From Dillenia suffruticosa (lineage: Eukaryota > Streptophyta > Magnoliopsida > Dilleniales > Dilleniaceae): a stretch of 64,000 nt of DNA. Shown here piece by piece: positions 24,440 through 37,312 of the stretch. The DNA is taken from NCBI GenBank assembly GCA_033439265.1, contig JAVTVX010000009.1, forward strand, positions 9,017,109 through 9,081,108. The letters are read 5' to 3'. How positions within the stretch are numbered: position 1 is the first letter of the stretch; each line of letters begins with the position of its first letter. Both the position numbers and the translations under genes were made by a program. The notes under the pieces were generated by a model. That model made no database searches and was not told the origin of the DNA. It saw only the letters and a list, made by a program, of their open reading frames with translations.

Positions 24440-27183
24440 TGTAATACGCAATTATAAAAAATAAAAATAAATAAAAAAAAAAGGGGGGAAAAATAAAAAT
24501 TAGGGCTTAAAGCCCAATTTTCTCCCCTCTCTCTCTCTCTCTCTTTCCCCCTCTCTTCTCTCCCTTTTTCTTCTCTCTTCTCCCGATCCCCCGCCGCCGC
24601 GCCTCTCTTCTGCTGCCATCCTCCGCCGCGAGCGACCGCCTGAATCAGCCGCACGATCTTCCTCCCACGAGTGCGCCGTGGCCGTCGCTGCTCCAATCCT
24701 GTGCGAGCGCGCGACTGTAGCGCGATCTCCAATCCTCAGCGAGCGCGCGACTGTAGCACGATTCTCTCCGCTGCGTGATCCCCCAGCACGAGCGCGAGCA
24801 CAGCCGCGCGATCATCTCCGCGCGAGCGCTAGCACCACCGCGCAGTCCTCCTCGTGAGCGCGCGAGCGCTGCAGCGCGACCCTCCCTCGCGTGAGCATGC
24901 GATCGCTCGAGCACGCCGTAGCACGAGCCCCTGCGCGCCCCTGTGTGGTCCCTGCACCAGCTCGCACTTGCGCGCCCCAGCGCGTCCCAGCGCGCTCCAG
25001 CGCGACCCAGCGCGTGACCCAGCTCGTGACCCAGAGCGAGCCAGCGCGCGACCCAGCTCGCGAGCCAGCGCGCGACCCCAGCGCGCCCCAGCACGAGCGC
25101 GAGCGCTCCAGCGTGCGACCCACAGCGTGAGCAGCGCACGATCCAGCTTGTGAGTGCGCTTCAGCGCGCGAGCCAGCGACAGCGCCAGCACGAGCGCGAG
25201 CACGCTCCAGCGCGCGATCCGGCTTGCCAGGCCCACCAGGCCGCAGGCCCACTAGGCTGCAGACCCATCAGGCCCGCAGGCCCACGGCCCGCCAGCCCAT
25301 CAGCCGCGGCCCACGGCCCGCGACAGTCCGTGAGCCTCTGCGAAGGTAAATGACTCTAAGTTTTGATTTTTCGCACTTGGGTTTCGAATCTCTTTAGTAA
25401 TTGGACTTAAATTGTTCAAAATTGTTTCAAATTTGGAAACATTCAGGTTTTAGACCAAACCGACGGGCGAACGAAAACTAAATCTGAGATCCGAAGAATC
25501 CTAGGTGAGAGAAATGAAATCTCTTCAACCCTTGAATAAACTTTGTCAAATTAGGTAGCATTAGTTGATTTGTTTATAAATTGAGGAATTTAGGGTTCGT
25601 ACGAAATTAAGAAAAACGATAAATCCTGACAATAGTCGAAATCTGATGAAAATCGTGATGATTGAGTAGGTTGGCTATTTTGGTGATTCGATTGAGGGGC
25701 GTCTTGTTTTGCGTATTTTGGCGTTATTGGGGAGTGCGCTACCTTCCCCAAAACGGTGAGTGGGATTTATTTCAATGCTTTTGTTTAATATGTAAATCCT
25801 GTTTTACAACATTTTGATAATGAGCATGATTTGTCGTATGTTGGAAATGTTTTGACTGGTTTTAAAATTGACTTTTGTGAACCGTTGGAGTGTCCAAAAA
25901 CTGTATTGAATTATGAAATTATGCATCCATGTGGTTGAAATGTATAATGTGCCATTTTATGCTCTATGTTGCATTGGTTTATGAACCTGACTTCGGCACA
26001 TTTTGATATGATATTGATTTTGGCTTTGAGAGCTTTGATATGTATTGTTCCGTAGCTACGAAGGACACCGTGAGAGGCGCTTTGGTGGCGTCCGGATATG
26101 CCTAGGCCTGGGGTATCCCACGAGTTGTCGTGATTTGATTATCTACACGGTACTAGCCAGGTTGAACCCGAAAGGGGGAGGATTTGGATTTGGATTTGAT
26201 ATCCTCTCCAAGTCTAGCACCTGGACGAGGTTCGTCGCCAACGCCGGGGTTGAGAGCACTTTAAAGAAATTTGCATATAACACCCCCGGTGCGCCTGTCA
26301 TAGGTCGCGGTAGACCTCTGCCAGGACATTTTCGGCTGGCAGCTCTATGATTTTAATGACAGTGCTTTGGATGCATATTTGACTTGAAAATGCGTGAAAT
26401 GATATATTGTTGAAATGAAAAGCATGATGATTTGAAATATGATTTATATACTTATGTTTTGACACTCCAGTTTCACACTTCATATTTGACGATTGCATTG
26501 ACCCACTCACTCACTGAGTATTCTTTCCCGAGTACTCACCTCTCATTTCCCTTTTGTTTCAGAGATAGTATTTGACAAGGAGTGTCACTTTTAGGACGCT
26601 CAATATCTTTGGGAGATCAGGCCTGAATTTGAGGAGTCATTGTGTATTTCCGCTGCAAAAAAATTTGTATTGGTGATGTATATGTATTTTGAGGTCTATA
26701 GATGACCATTTTTTTTATAATTCTGGGATGACTGTATAAATATGGACATTTAAATTGTGGAACTCTCATATCACTGCATGACATTGCATTGAGGCATTTC
26801 TTTTTCGTTGCGTCTGTATTTGGGAATGTGTCATGTCTTAGAATTGTCCTCTAGGATCGCTCGGTGCCTCCTCTAAATCACAGGAGGGGCGACTGGCGGC
26901 TGTCCATGCCTTTGACGGGGGCATGGCAGTAGAGGTCTATGGTTAGGACTGTGGAGAATTGTTTGTTAGCCTTGCGTTGCCCTGGATTGTGCAGTATGGA
27001 TGATCTGGTTTGTTGTTAAGGATAATTTATGCATTTTGAGACCAGGATGGCCCTTTTGGACAGGTTTATTTTAATATGGGAGACCTCCGATATATGGGGA
27101 GGTTCTGCCCGATTTTCTGTAAAAATACAACCGGCATCCAGGGTAACGGGCGGCTGCTCACGATCCCGGTTCGGGGTGTGACA
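24440..27183 (+). repeat. 3' LTR of element B
   Basis: 2,744 bp, near-identical to the 5' LTR by eye. The 19-bp length difference comes mostly from the CT run and the GC minisatellite. The preceding tract, a T run then AGGGGGTTAGAAAA, is the likely polypurine tract. Confidence 0.92.
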
Positions 27184-27422
27184 ACCATCGACATCCATAT
27201 AAAAAATCTAAAAATTATTCAATCCAAGCAACATATATATTGAATTCCAAAATGTCAATAACATCTTATAGGATGTTCATAAATTTTTGTACATGTAACA
27301 AAATGTTAATAAAAACAAAATGAAATAAATATAAATATAATCAAATATCTAACATCCAAGAAAATAGTAATAATAACATTAATATTGTCCAATATCTAAT
27401 AATAAAATCCAACGAACAACCA

Positions 27423-27870
27423 TCAGTCATTATTCTGGTCTTCATTATCGGGGTCATCAGTAGGAGGCACAGAAGGGGGAACCTGACTCTGTGAGGGAAG
27501 AAACTGACTTGCATCCAATTTGAAGTGTTGTAAAATAACTCATTGCGTTACCTCAAGCGATTGTCAGATTTCTTTGATTTCTTCATCTTTCTTTGCAAGT
27601 TGCGCTTTGATTTCTTCATCTTTCATTGCAAGTTGCGCTTTGAGGTTATACACTTCTTTATCTAGTTGCATTTCTTTTCTTGAAGTGATCGCGATGGACG
27701 AAGATGGGTCTGGTGTGTACATTCTGCTTAACGATCCCATCCCAAGTATTCTTCCCCTTTTTATCCCACCAAATGCCTCTAACCACAGTCATACTATCAA
27801 TGGATGGCTCAGATAAGTCGTCATTATCAGCACTACTCGAATTAGTCAGTAGAAGTTCATTATATTTTTC
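27423..27870 (-). CDS. TNP1-like (En/Spm family) last exon
   Basis: This is the C-terminal exon of the host CACTA's second gene. It opens after acceptor TGCAG (AG at 27,872-27,871) with EKYNELLLT and passes through a GRILGMGSLSRMY-like segment. It then forms a charged coiled-coil stretch in which the unit AQLAKKDEEIK is repeated, and ends PSQSQVPPSV...DNEDQNND with TGA at 27,425-27,423. This is the usual tail of plant CACTA TNP1-like proteins, which bind subterminal repeats. The reading shifts near the GRILGMGS segment and has a stop in the coil, so it is a pseudogene. The previous exon ends in phase 0 at 51,056. Confidence 0.75.
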
Positions 27871-28534
27871 CTGCATTATTATGACGGAAATCAAAATAAA
27901 AGTACAATAAAACAGTAAGAATGAACAATTACAAGGTTATGAATTCAACTAAATGATCATGTATGATAGAACAATTATAAGCTGTCTTATTGCATTATTG
28001 CCAAATAAGACATACACACTACCATGCATGGCAGGTTAACAACTCCCCTCGGGGGGATTGGGGGAACAAAAAACAAGGCCTAATTTGCAAAGAAATAAGG
28101 ATGACAAACAGACCCAACAAAAGAGTCCCAGCATGATAGGCATAGACATAACATAAGAAAAATGCATCACAAAAAGCAACCATCCAAGACAAAAATAAAA
28201 CCAAACGAATAAAAAACAGAGAGATATTATATACATTATACACATCAACAAGTATTGAGACTTTTAATTGTAGAAAAAATTCAAGATTGGACCGGAACTT
28301 TTTCTTCTTTTTTAGATGGCTAACCTAAGGAAATGTGGGATTAAGTTACAGGAACATGGGTTTCTCAAGACTTGTTTTGGCCAAGCTGTCGGTATAACTT
28401 TTGCTTCCCTATATAAAATAGTCAATGCTCTGATTGCAAAAATTCTAATAGTCTACCCTCTCTAAATATGCCAGACAATGGTTAACAGTTCGCATTTCCA
28501 TAATATCTATGCATCTTTCTTCCCTCTAAACCTC
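27871..28534 (-). other. TNP1 intron sequence before the first insertion
   Basis: No independent gene. It contains a C-rich/G-rich short inverted segment (CCCCTCGGGGGG near 28,047). It lies between the last-exon acceptor and the non-autonomous CACTA at 28,535. Confidence 0.5.
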
Positions 28535-29244
28535 CACTACAAAAAAACCAGCTTTTAGCCACAAATTTAGCGACAAAAATTTAATAAAAATTCGTTGCTA
28601 AAACGTTAGAGACGAAATTAGCGACGAAAAATTTTTCGTCGCTAATAACGCGTCGCAAAAATTTAGCGACGAAAAATTAGAAATTCGTCGCTAAATTTAG
28701 CGACGAATAATTTTTTGTCGCTAAATTCGTCGCAAAATTAGCGACGAATTCCAAAATTCGTCACAAAATTAATTAATTAATTAATTAATATATATTAATA
28801 TTTTATTTTATTTAATTATTTTTCAAATTTAGCAACGAATTCCGGAATTCGTCGCTAATTTTGCGACGACTTTCGGAATTCGTCGCAAAATTAATTAATT
28901 TTTTAATAAATATATATTAATATTTTATTTTATTATTTTTCAAATTTTGCGACGAATTCCGGAATTCGTCGCAAAATTAGCGACGAATTCCAGAATTCGT
29001 CGCAAAATTAATTAATTATTTAATAAATATATATTAATATTTTATTTTATTTAATTATTTTTCAAATTTAGCGACGGATATAAATTCGTCGCTAAATCCG
29101 TCGCTAAATTAGCAATGAAAAAAAAATGCGCTCCCGCCTGAACCCCACCCGCCCGCCCACCCGAGCCAGTATCCGCCCGCATGTTCGCCCGAGCCGGCGC
29201 CCACAAGCCCTCCCTCACTTAATTCTTGAAAATGTCTACATTTT

Positions 29245-29316
29245 GCTCCCACCATGGTTCGAACCCTTGCACTTCTGTAAACGTTTAAGACCCTGTAACC
29301 ATCAAGCTAAATGTTA
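29245..29316 (-). other. tRNA-like segment with A and B boxes
   Basis: On the minus strand TAGCTTGATGGTTA (29,309-29,296) fits a pol III A box. GGGTTCGAACC (29,266-29,256) is a perfect B box. The span from A-box start to B-box end is 54 bases, as in a tRNA. No acceptor-stem pairing was found, so this is a tRNA relic or SINE head, not a working tRNA gene. Confidence 0.55.
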
Positions 29317-29589
29317 GTATTTGTTATAAGTTTTTTTTTTTTTTACTTATTATCTTTCTTCACAAATTTCTAATAATAATAAAACAATATAAAATAACAA
29401 TTTATTATAAAATAATAAAATATTAGTTTAAAATAAAATAATAAAAGATAAAAAAAATAATAATACTATTTTTAAAAAAGATAAAATAAAAATAAAATAT
29501 AAGATATTAATTAAAAATAATAAATGTGATAATTATATTAAAATAAAAAATAAAAAATATATATTAATATTTTATTTTTTTTTATTTTT

Positions 29590-30830
29590 TTTCAAATTTT
29601 GCGACGAATTTGAAAATTCGTTGCAAAATTTGCGACGAATTTAGAATTCGTTGCAAAATTAGCGACGAATTTAGAATTCGTCGCAAAATTAATTAATTAT
29701 TTAATAAATATATATAAATAAATTTATTTTTTTTCAAATTTTGGGACGAATTCGAAAATTCGTTGCAAAATTTGCGACGAATTTAGAATTCGTTGCAAAA
29801 TTAGCGACGAATTTAGAATTCGTCGCAAAATTAATTAATTATTTAATAAATATATATAAATAAATTTATTTTTTTTCAAATTTTGCGACGAATTCGAAAA
29901 TTCGTTGCAAACTTAGCGACGAATTTAGAATTCGTCGCAAAATTAATTAATTATTTAATTAATATATATTAATATTCTATTTTTTTTATTTTTTTTTCAA
30001 ATTTTGCGACGAATTCCGAAATTTGTCGCAAAATTAGCGACGAATTTCTAAATTCGTCACAAAATTAATTAATTATTTAATAAATATATATAAATAATTT
30101 TTTTTTTTCAAATTTTGCGACGAATTAGAAAATTCGTTGCAAAATTAGCGACGAATTTAAAATTCGTCGCAAAATTAATTAATTATTTAATTAATATATA
30201 TTAATATTTTATTTTTTTTTTCAAATTTTGCGACGAATTCGAAAATTCGTTGCAAAATTAGCGACGAATTTAGAATTCGTCGCAAAATTAATTAATTATT
30301 TAATAAATATATATTAATTTTTTATTTTTTTTTATTTTTTTTTCAAAATTTGCGACGAATTCCGAAATTTGTCGCAAAATTAGCGACGAATTTATAAATT
30401 CGTCGCAAAATTAATTAATTATTTAATAAATATATATAAATAATTTTTTTTTTCAAATTTTGCGACGAATTAGAAAATTCGTTGCAAAATTAGCGACGAA
30501 TTTAAAATTCGTCGCAAAATTAATTAATTATTTAATTAATATATATTAATATTTTATTTTTTTTTTCAAATTTTGCGACGAATTCGAAAATTCGTTGCAA
30601 AATTAGCGACGAATTTAGAATTCGTCGCAAAATTAATTAATTATTTAATAAATATATATTAATATTTTATTTTTTTTTATTTTTTTTTCAAATTTTGTGA
30701 CGAATTCCGAAATTTGTCGCAAAATTAGCGACGAATTTCTAAATTCGTCGCAAAATTAATTAATTATTTAATAAATATATATAAATAATTTTTTTTTTTC
30801 AAATTTTGCGACGAATTTGGCGACGAATTT
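29590..30830. repeat. Higher-order tandem array inside the CACTA derivative
   Basis: Monomers of roughly 110-120 bp, each a GCGACGAA palindrome pair plus an AT spacer. From about 30,006 they group into a higher-order unit of about 346 bp: equivalent GCGACG/GTGACG words followed by AATTCCG fall at 30,006, 30,352 and 30,697. Confidence 0.85.
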
Positions 30831-30985
30831 CCGGTCGTCGCTAAATTAGCTACAACTTTTTTTTCGTTGGAAATTTCGTTGCAAATAGCGACAAAAAAAG
30901 TTTTCGTCGTAAAATTCGTCGCAAAATTGAAACGAAAAAAATTTGTCGCTAAAGTTCGTCGCAAAAAACGTGTTTTTTTGTAGTG

Positions 30986-31236
30986 CTCAAAATTTAGCAA
31001 GGAGAAAATCACGAAGATTTCTTAAGTAAACTCGAACAATGATATACAGAACAAACATGTGGTTCCGCATTTCACTTGCAATAAAAGATACTAAAAATAA
31101 ATGATCTCTAATTTCAAGTTTATTGTAACACATGACCCTAACATCTGGAGAGAGTTTTATAAAGTCTTCTCTTTTAAAGCAAATCATAGGTTTAATTTTG
31201 TTAAGCATGTTTCCTCTCATTCCTAGTCCAGGCTAA
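30986..31236 (-). other. TNP1 intron sequence between insertions
   Basis: No gene recognised. The reading frame 30,987-31,220 (-) lacks a recognisable product. It ends with the first copy (31,209-31,236) of a 28-bp direct repeat whose second copy is at 50,754-50,781. Confidence 0.5.
31209..31236 (+). repeat. 28-bp direct repeat, copy 1
   Basis: An exact 28-bp match, starting GTTTCCTCTC and ending CCAGGCTAA, to 50,754-50,781. It borders the 19.5-kb inserted block. Confidence 0.9.
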
Positions 31237-34010
31237 TATCTTTCTACTACTACAAAACAAATGCACTATTCAGACGGACAAAAACCGTTTGCTAAACATA
31301 TTAAAACCGTCAGCAAAACTTTCTCCAACGGATACGCTTTCAGTCGGCGATACACCAGTCGGGATAGATCTATCTCGATAGTTTTGATGACCGTTGGAGC
31401 ATGTGATTGATTTATAATGATGATTAGAAAAGTATTAGTAAAAATACTATCTTTTATCAACGGTTTCAAAATATCGGTAAAAATTATTATCTTTTATCGT
31501 CGGTTATCACATGTGTTAGGAAATGTTACTATCTTTTCTCGTCAGTTACTATAACTGTTAAGAAATTTTTCTACCATTTATCATCGGTTACCACATATGT
31601 TAGGAAATGTCACTATCTTTTATCGTCGATTACCACTCGGTTATCATATGTTAGTATAAGTTATTATTTGTATTATCGATTACCATAAGTAAGAAAAAAT
31701 TATTGTTTTTATCTAGCATAAGTTACTGTAGATTACTATAAGGTTACTGTAGATTATTACATGTTACTGTTGGTTACCATGGTTACTGTCGATTACCACA
31801 TGGTTACTAATCGTCATGGTTACTATTTTGTACCGTCGGTTACACAAGCGTCAGAATATGTTACTCTCTCTCTTTTGGCATCATATTAGGTTAGAAATGT
31901 TATTCTTTTTTATTCTCTGTTATTACAAATGTTAAAAAGAATTATTATTTAGATTACCACTAAATTACTACTCGTTACCAATATTACCATATGATTACCA
32001 CATAATATCAATAGTGACGGTTTCTTTTTTTTTTTTAAAAAGATGATAGGTAAATTAAAACACTGAAAAATAAAGAAATTACAAAAATAATATAAATATT
32101 TTAAGAATTGTAATTGATACAAACTAAAATGATTGATACATATAAGACAAAAAATAGAAAAAAGATTACATATCTCACAACTACATTTCTTCTGAGATGT
32201 TCCAAACAAAAAATATTCTTTATAGTTTCTGAAGACATTTTTATCCACAATTTCAATTTTTGAATGTATTTTTATCCACAATCTTTCATGATAATCTGTT
32301 TATTAAAAATCAATAGTAAAATAGTAAAATCATTATAAATAATAAATAATGAATGTAAATAAAAATATTACCAGAGAAGTAAGCAGAAAGCATTTCCTAT
32401 TTTTAAATCCAAAATACCTTGATAGCATTGATATTTATATTTCTTCACAACTATTCAAAATAAAAAATAAAAAATTATATTTTAATATTAAATCTCAAAT
32501 TAAAATAAAAATAAGATGTTTATTTTTAAAACCTGGATAACATCTTGGATGATTGATCTTGTTCGACTGAACTTATTCTTTCTTGGAATAGTTGTGATTC
32601 TTCATACAATAGTTATCCGTCGTTTGTCAAATCTTTCAAATACCAAACATGATTAACTTTTGATAAAACTTTGCAAAATGTGAGTGAGAGCTTTAAATGG
32701 ATTAGGGGAGAAGAGCTTTCAAGGAAAGGATAGAGAAATTTTGATTGTGGAACTTTCACCCACGTATGATTTATAATATATAACTTTTACAAACAAATTT
32801 TAAAACTCCGTTTTCGCGCTTTTTCTCCTACCTCTTTTTTCATTACCGAATTTCTTAATTTTTCAAATGTGTCTTTCATATGTGTCTTGAAAAAATCACT
32901 TATAATTTTTACTACTTATTAACAAATACTTACTAACTAGTTACTATATTTGATTAATCAAAAATAATATATATTCTATATTCGATGATAATAAACTTAT
33001 TAATATTATTAATTTAAATAATACAATGATATGAAATTAATAATTTATATAATATAGTGTTATAGTTTTGAAATTTTATTGTGTAATAACAATATAATGT
33101 AATTATATGTGATGGTATAATTAATTATATTGGTATAATTAATGAAAAACACTAAATTTTGCATCTATTGTATCGGTAGAAATTGAGTTTCAAATTCGAT
33201 CACAATTTATAATTATAAATTATAATCCGCAATGAATACAAATTTCATTTTTCATAGACACTCCACAATTTCCATATACACAACTTTCACATATTACACA
33301 CATACACACATATACCACTAATTTCAACCACTAATATTTCACATGTAACATTATTTAAAATTAGTATAGTGCACTTCAATTTGGATATATTAGTTTTTTG
33401 ACATTCTAAAAATAATTTATGAAACTTATTTTCATCCACATTAAATACATGAGAAGTTGATTTATCTACGATCATGTAAATTTATAAATGATTTTGTAAA
33501 TCTGTGAATGAATCATACATACCAAACATATCATGTTTAAAAAATTATCATGTAGTTGGATATATTAGATCCATATAAATTTTCATTACTTTCTTCATGA
33601 ATACACTTATCCCCACCGGTTTATAGTGCATATTTATCTTTTTTGAATTTAATTTTATCTTGTTTTATCTTTTTTTTTTATTATTACATCATGAATTTTA
33701 TTTTATAATTTTTGTATTTGATTTTCTTTGTATTTTCATTTCTGTTAACATTGTTTACTACACTTATACCAATTGTACCACTTATTATAAGAATATCAAT
33801 TGTTACCGGTTGTTATTATTTGTTACCACTTGTTACCATATATTATACCATAATACATTATCACTTGTTACCTGTTATTATTATTTGTTACCACTTGTTA
33901 TTATACATTATACCATGATACATTAAATAAAATAGAAGAAAAAATATAAAAATATAGAATGATTGGATAATGTGTAAACAAAATTACATTTCCTATGTTA
34001 AAATAAAAAA

Positions 34011-34211
34011 CTTAGGATTTTAATCCATAAAAAAAATATTTTAAAGTTTTCATTTGAGACAAATCAAAAGTTGTAATAGAATAATATCATGTACAAAATT
34101 AGATAATAAACTCCATTAACAAAATTAATTAACAATAATATTTAAGAATAATATTAAATTGTGCAACACTATCAACTAACAACATCCTTCTCTTCTCTTG
34201 TGCATTAGTTG
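34011..34211 (+). repeat. Flank block F, directly duplicated at 38,943-39,144
   Basis: About 200 bp of CACTA-like DNA just outside the 5' LTR of element A, from CTTAGGATTTTAATCC to TTAGTTG. It occurs again, with few differences, just before the second LTR inside the element. Confidence 0.9.
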
Positions 34212-37200
34212 TGTAACACCGACACTGCGGTGTCTATAATTTAATTATATAGAGAGAAATTTATTTATTTAAATTGATTTTTTGATTTTTGGGTATTTAA
34301 ATTAAATTTTGGTATATTTTAATTTGTCAAATTTGTGAATCGAACTTAAACCCGTTATTTCAAAAAATTTAAATTTTAGTGAAGTGTGGGTGTAAAGACA
34401 CACATATATATATATATAAATATATAAACAAGAAAAAGAGAGAGAGGAGATGCTGCGTTTTGGAGAGAAATGCAGCACCTCCCCCCTTTTCCCAATTAGG
34501 GTTGAAAACCCTATGTTTATTCTTTTTCTCTCTCTCTCTCTCTCTCTCTCTTCCTCTTTCTCTTTCTCCCTGACCCTTCACCTTCCTGCGGCTATTCTTC
34601 CTCTGTCGCGATCGGTCGCTCGCCCCACCACCTCCCTCTACCGTGAGCAACCACCACCATTTTCTTCTCTCTCTACCTCACTCATGGTCTCTCTCTCACT
34701 GTTTCTCTCTCTCTTTGCTGCTCACTCTCTCTCTATCTCTCGCGATCTCCCTCCCTCTCGATCGCACTCCGCCGCTAGCTTCCATCGCGATCCGCTACCA
34801 CCACGAGAGCACTCAGCCGTTGTAGCTCCTCCCTGCATGAGAGAGAGTGCGACGCAGCGCACGCTTCCCCGCGTGAGCCTGCCACAGCACAAGCGCAAGA
34901 GCGTGACCGTGCCACAGCGTGAGTGCGCCTGCTCAGGAGCGCACCTGCGCATGACCACACGCCTGTGCCCAAGCGCGCTCTAGCCCACTAGCGCTCAACC
35001 CGCGAGCGCGCGACTGCAATCCAGCTCACGAGCGCACGTGCTAGCCCTCGAGCCCACCAGCCCACGAGCCTACAAGTGTGCTAGCCCGCAAGCCCACCAG
35101 CTCGCAAGCCGCGAGCCCACCAGCCCGTGAGCCCACCAGCCCACGACAGCCCACGATCCCGCGCAGCCCGCGGGCCCATTGCAGCCGCGAAGCCCACTGC
35201 GGCCCGCAGTTCATGATAGCCTACGAGTCTCTGCATAGGTAACTGACTCAGGGTTTTGATTTTATTCTAAATGTTTATGATTTAACTAATAAATCTTGTC
35301 TTGAAAGGGAGCATTGTAGATTTTGGAGTGATCGAGAAGATATTCGGACGAAGGTCTCGCTTCGAGAAAAATCTAGGTGAAAAAAATTTCTTACCCATTC
35401 AATTTAATTGAATGAATGTTAGGGTTAAGTTGAGAAATGAGAAGAAATGGTTGGTATGCAGGCATTGCGCGCCCTGGGTACAACGCAAGGGCGCTGTGTG
35501 CCCTGCACACAGGCGCTGTGCGCTCTACACATAGACCCTGCACATGGGCACTGCGCGTCCTGCACATGGGCGCTGCGCGCTGCACAGAGGAGCGCTGGGC
35601 TGTGGCCTTGCTGGCCCTTGGGTGCGAGCAAGGGATTGGATTGGTGTGAACCCTGTGCGAGATTGGTTGAGTACCAACACTTGAGTCTTGTAGATATGTT
35701 GTATGCATGAACAAAATATGAGGAATTAAGGTAGAATTCTAAAGGACTCGAACTACTGGATTTGCATACGTGTATTAGAAGTGATAGCCTATTTCCTGTA
35801 ACTGCGTAGATTTGAAATTTGTTGATTTTTATATATATTCATAGGTATTGGGTGCCTTGAGTTAGGGGAAACAATTTTTTTCGCTTCGTGATATTATTGG
35901 GGAGTGCGCTATCTTCCCCCATATGGTGAGTGAGATTTCTTTCAATGTCTTTATTTAATATGTAAACACTGTTTTACAACATTTTGATAATTGAGCATGA
36001 TTTGTCGTGTACTTGAAATGTTTTGATTTGTTTTGGAATTGACTTTCTGTGAACCATTGGAGTGTCCAAAAATTGGGTTGAATTATGAAATTATGCATCC
36101 ATGTGATTGAAATGTATAATGTATCATTTTACGCTATATATTGCATTTGGTTTGTGAACCTGATTACGGCACATTCTTGATATGATATTGATTTTGGTCT
36201 TGAGGGCTTTGGTATGTATTGTTCCGTAACTATGAAAGACACCGTGAGAGGCGCTTAGGTGGCGTCCGGATATGCCTAGGCCGGGGTATCCCACGAGTTG
36301 TCATGATTTTATTAACGACACGGTACTAGCCAATTTGAACTCGAAAAGGGGGAAGATTTGGATACTCTCTCTAAGTCTAGCACTTGGACGAGGTCCGTCG
36401 CCAATGCCGGGGTAGAGAGCACTTTAAATAAATTTGCATATAACACCCCCGGTGCGCCTGTCATAGGTCGAGGTAGACTCTGCTAGGACACTTTCGGCTG
36501 ACAGCTTTATGATTTTAATGACAGTGCTTTGGATGCATATTTGACTTGCTAATGCGTGCAAATGATTTGAAGTATAATTTGTGTACTTACACTTTGACAC
36601 TCCAGTTTCACAATTCTTATTAGACGATTACATTGACATACTCACTCACTAAGTATTCTTTCCCTTAGTACTCACCCCTCATTTTCCTTCTTGTTTCAGA
36701 GATAGTATTTGGCAATGAGCGTTGCTTTTAGGACGCTGAACTTGAGGAGTCATTGTATATTTTTGCTACAATTTCGTGAGTTAAAAATTGTATTGATGAT
36801 GTATCTGTATTTTGAGGTCTATAGATGACCATTGTATAATTTTGGGATGACTGTACAAATATGGATATTTAAATTTTGGAACTCTCATGTCATTGCATAA
36901 TACTTGCATTGAGCCAATTTCTATTCATTGTGTATGTTACTTGGGAATGTGTCATGTCCTAGAAGTGTATTTTAGGACTGCTTGGTGCCACCTCTAAATC
37001 ACAGGAGGGGCAATGGCGGCTGTTCATGCGTTTGACGGGGACATGGCAGTAGAGGTCTGTGGTTAGGATTGTGAAAATTCGTTTTGTTAGCCTTGCGTTG
37101 TCTTGAATTGTGTGGTATGGATGTGTTGGTCTGATGTTGGGATGTGATTTATGTATTGTGAGGCCGGGTTGGCCATATTGTATAGGTAGCAGGTTGATTG

Positions 37201-37312
37201 CTATATGGGTCACCTCCGATATGTGGGGAGATTTTGCCCAATTTTCTATAAAAATACAGTCGGCATTCAGAACAACGGACGGCTGCTCACGATCCTGGTT
37301 CAGGGCGTGACA
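34212..37312 (+). repeat. First LTR of element A
   Basis: 3,101 bp. It includes a CT-rich tract (34,528-34,780), a GC-rich repetitive tract (34,850-35,215), and a 24-bp-type minisatellite with CGCTGCGCGCCCTGCAC words (35,460-35,600). The core beginning near 36,215 is shared with element B. Confidence 0.9.

Larger units (their letters stand above)
17537..27183 (+). mobile_element. Ty3-type LTR retrotransposon B (chromovirus-like), broken
   Basis: Full-length structure: 5' LTR 17,537-20,299, 3' LTR 24,440-27,183, both TG...CA, and a 5-bp target duplication ACCAT at 17,532-17,536 and 27,184-27,188. A primer site for initiator Met-tRNA follows the 5' LTR, and a purine-rich tract precedes the 3' LTR. 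Internal remnants in order are gag-like (about 20,630-21,660), reverse transcriptase-like (about 22,600-22,990), integrase-like (about 23,250-24,100) and a chromodomain-like C-terminus (about 24,280-24,370), as in Ty3 chromoviruses of the Tekay/Del type. The coding part is heavily broken, with many breaks. The two LTRs differ little, so the insertion looks recent despite the decayed interior. Inserted in the 3' flank of the host CACTA's TNP1 gene. Confidence 0.9.
28535..30985 (+). mobile_element. Non-autonomous CACTA element of satellite-like structure
   Basis: Bounded by CACTACAAAAAAAC at 28,535 and a terminus ending TTTTTTTGTAGTG at 30,985, with a perfect 3-bp target duplication CTC (28,532-28,534 and 30,986-30,988). 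Nearly all 2,451 bp are arrays of GCGACGAATT...AATTCGTCGC palindromes separated by AT-rich AATTAATTAATTATTTAAT spacers, plus a GC-rich core (29,128-29,215) and a tRNA-like segment. No transposase is encoded, so it must have been moved by a related autonomous element. Its repeat words match those at the end of the CACTA it sits in. Confidence 0.93.

Noticed and set aside
29590-30830. Regularly spaced repeats resembling a CRISPR array
   Set aside because: The spacers are themselves repeats, the sequence is plant transposon DNA with CACTA ends, and no cas genes are present.
34450-34983. 177-residue reading frame in the first LTR of element A
   Set aside because: Its CT microsatellite and GC repeats give low-complexity Ser/Leu/Arg. 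It is absent from the second LTR and lies inside an LTR.
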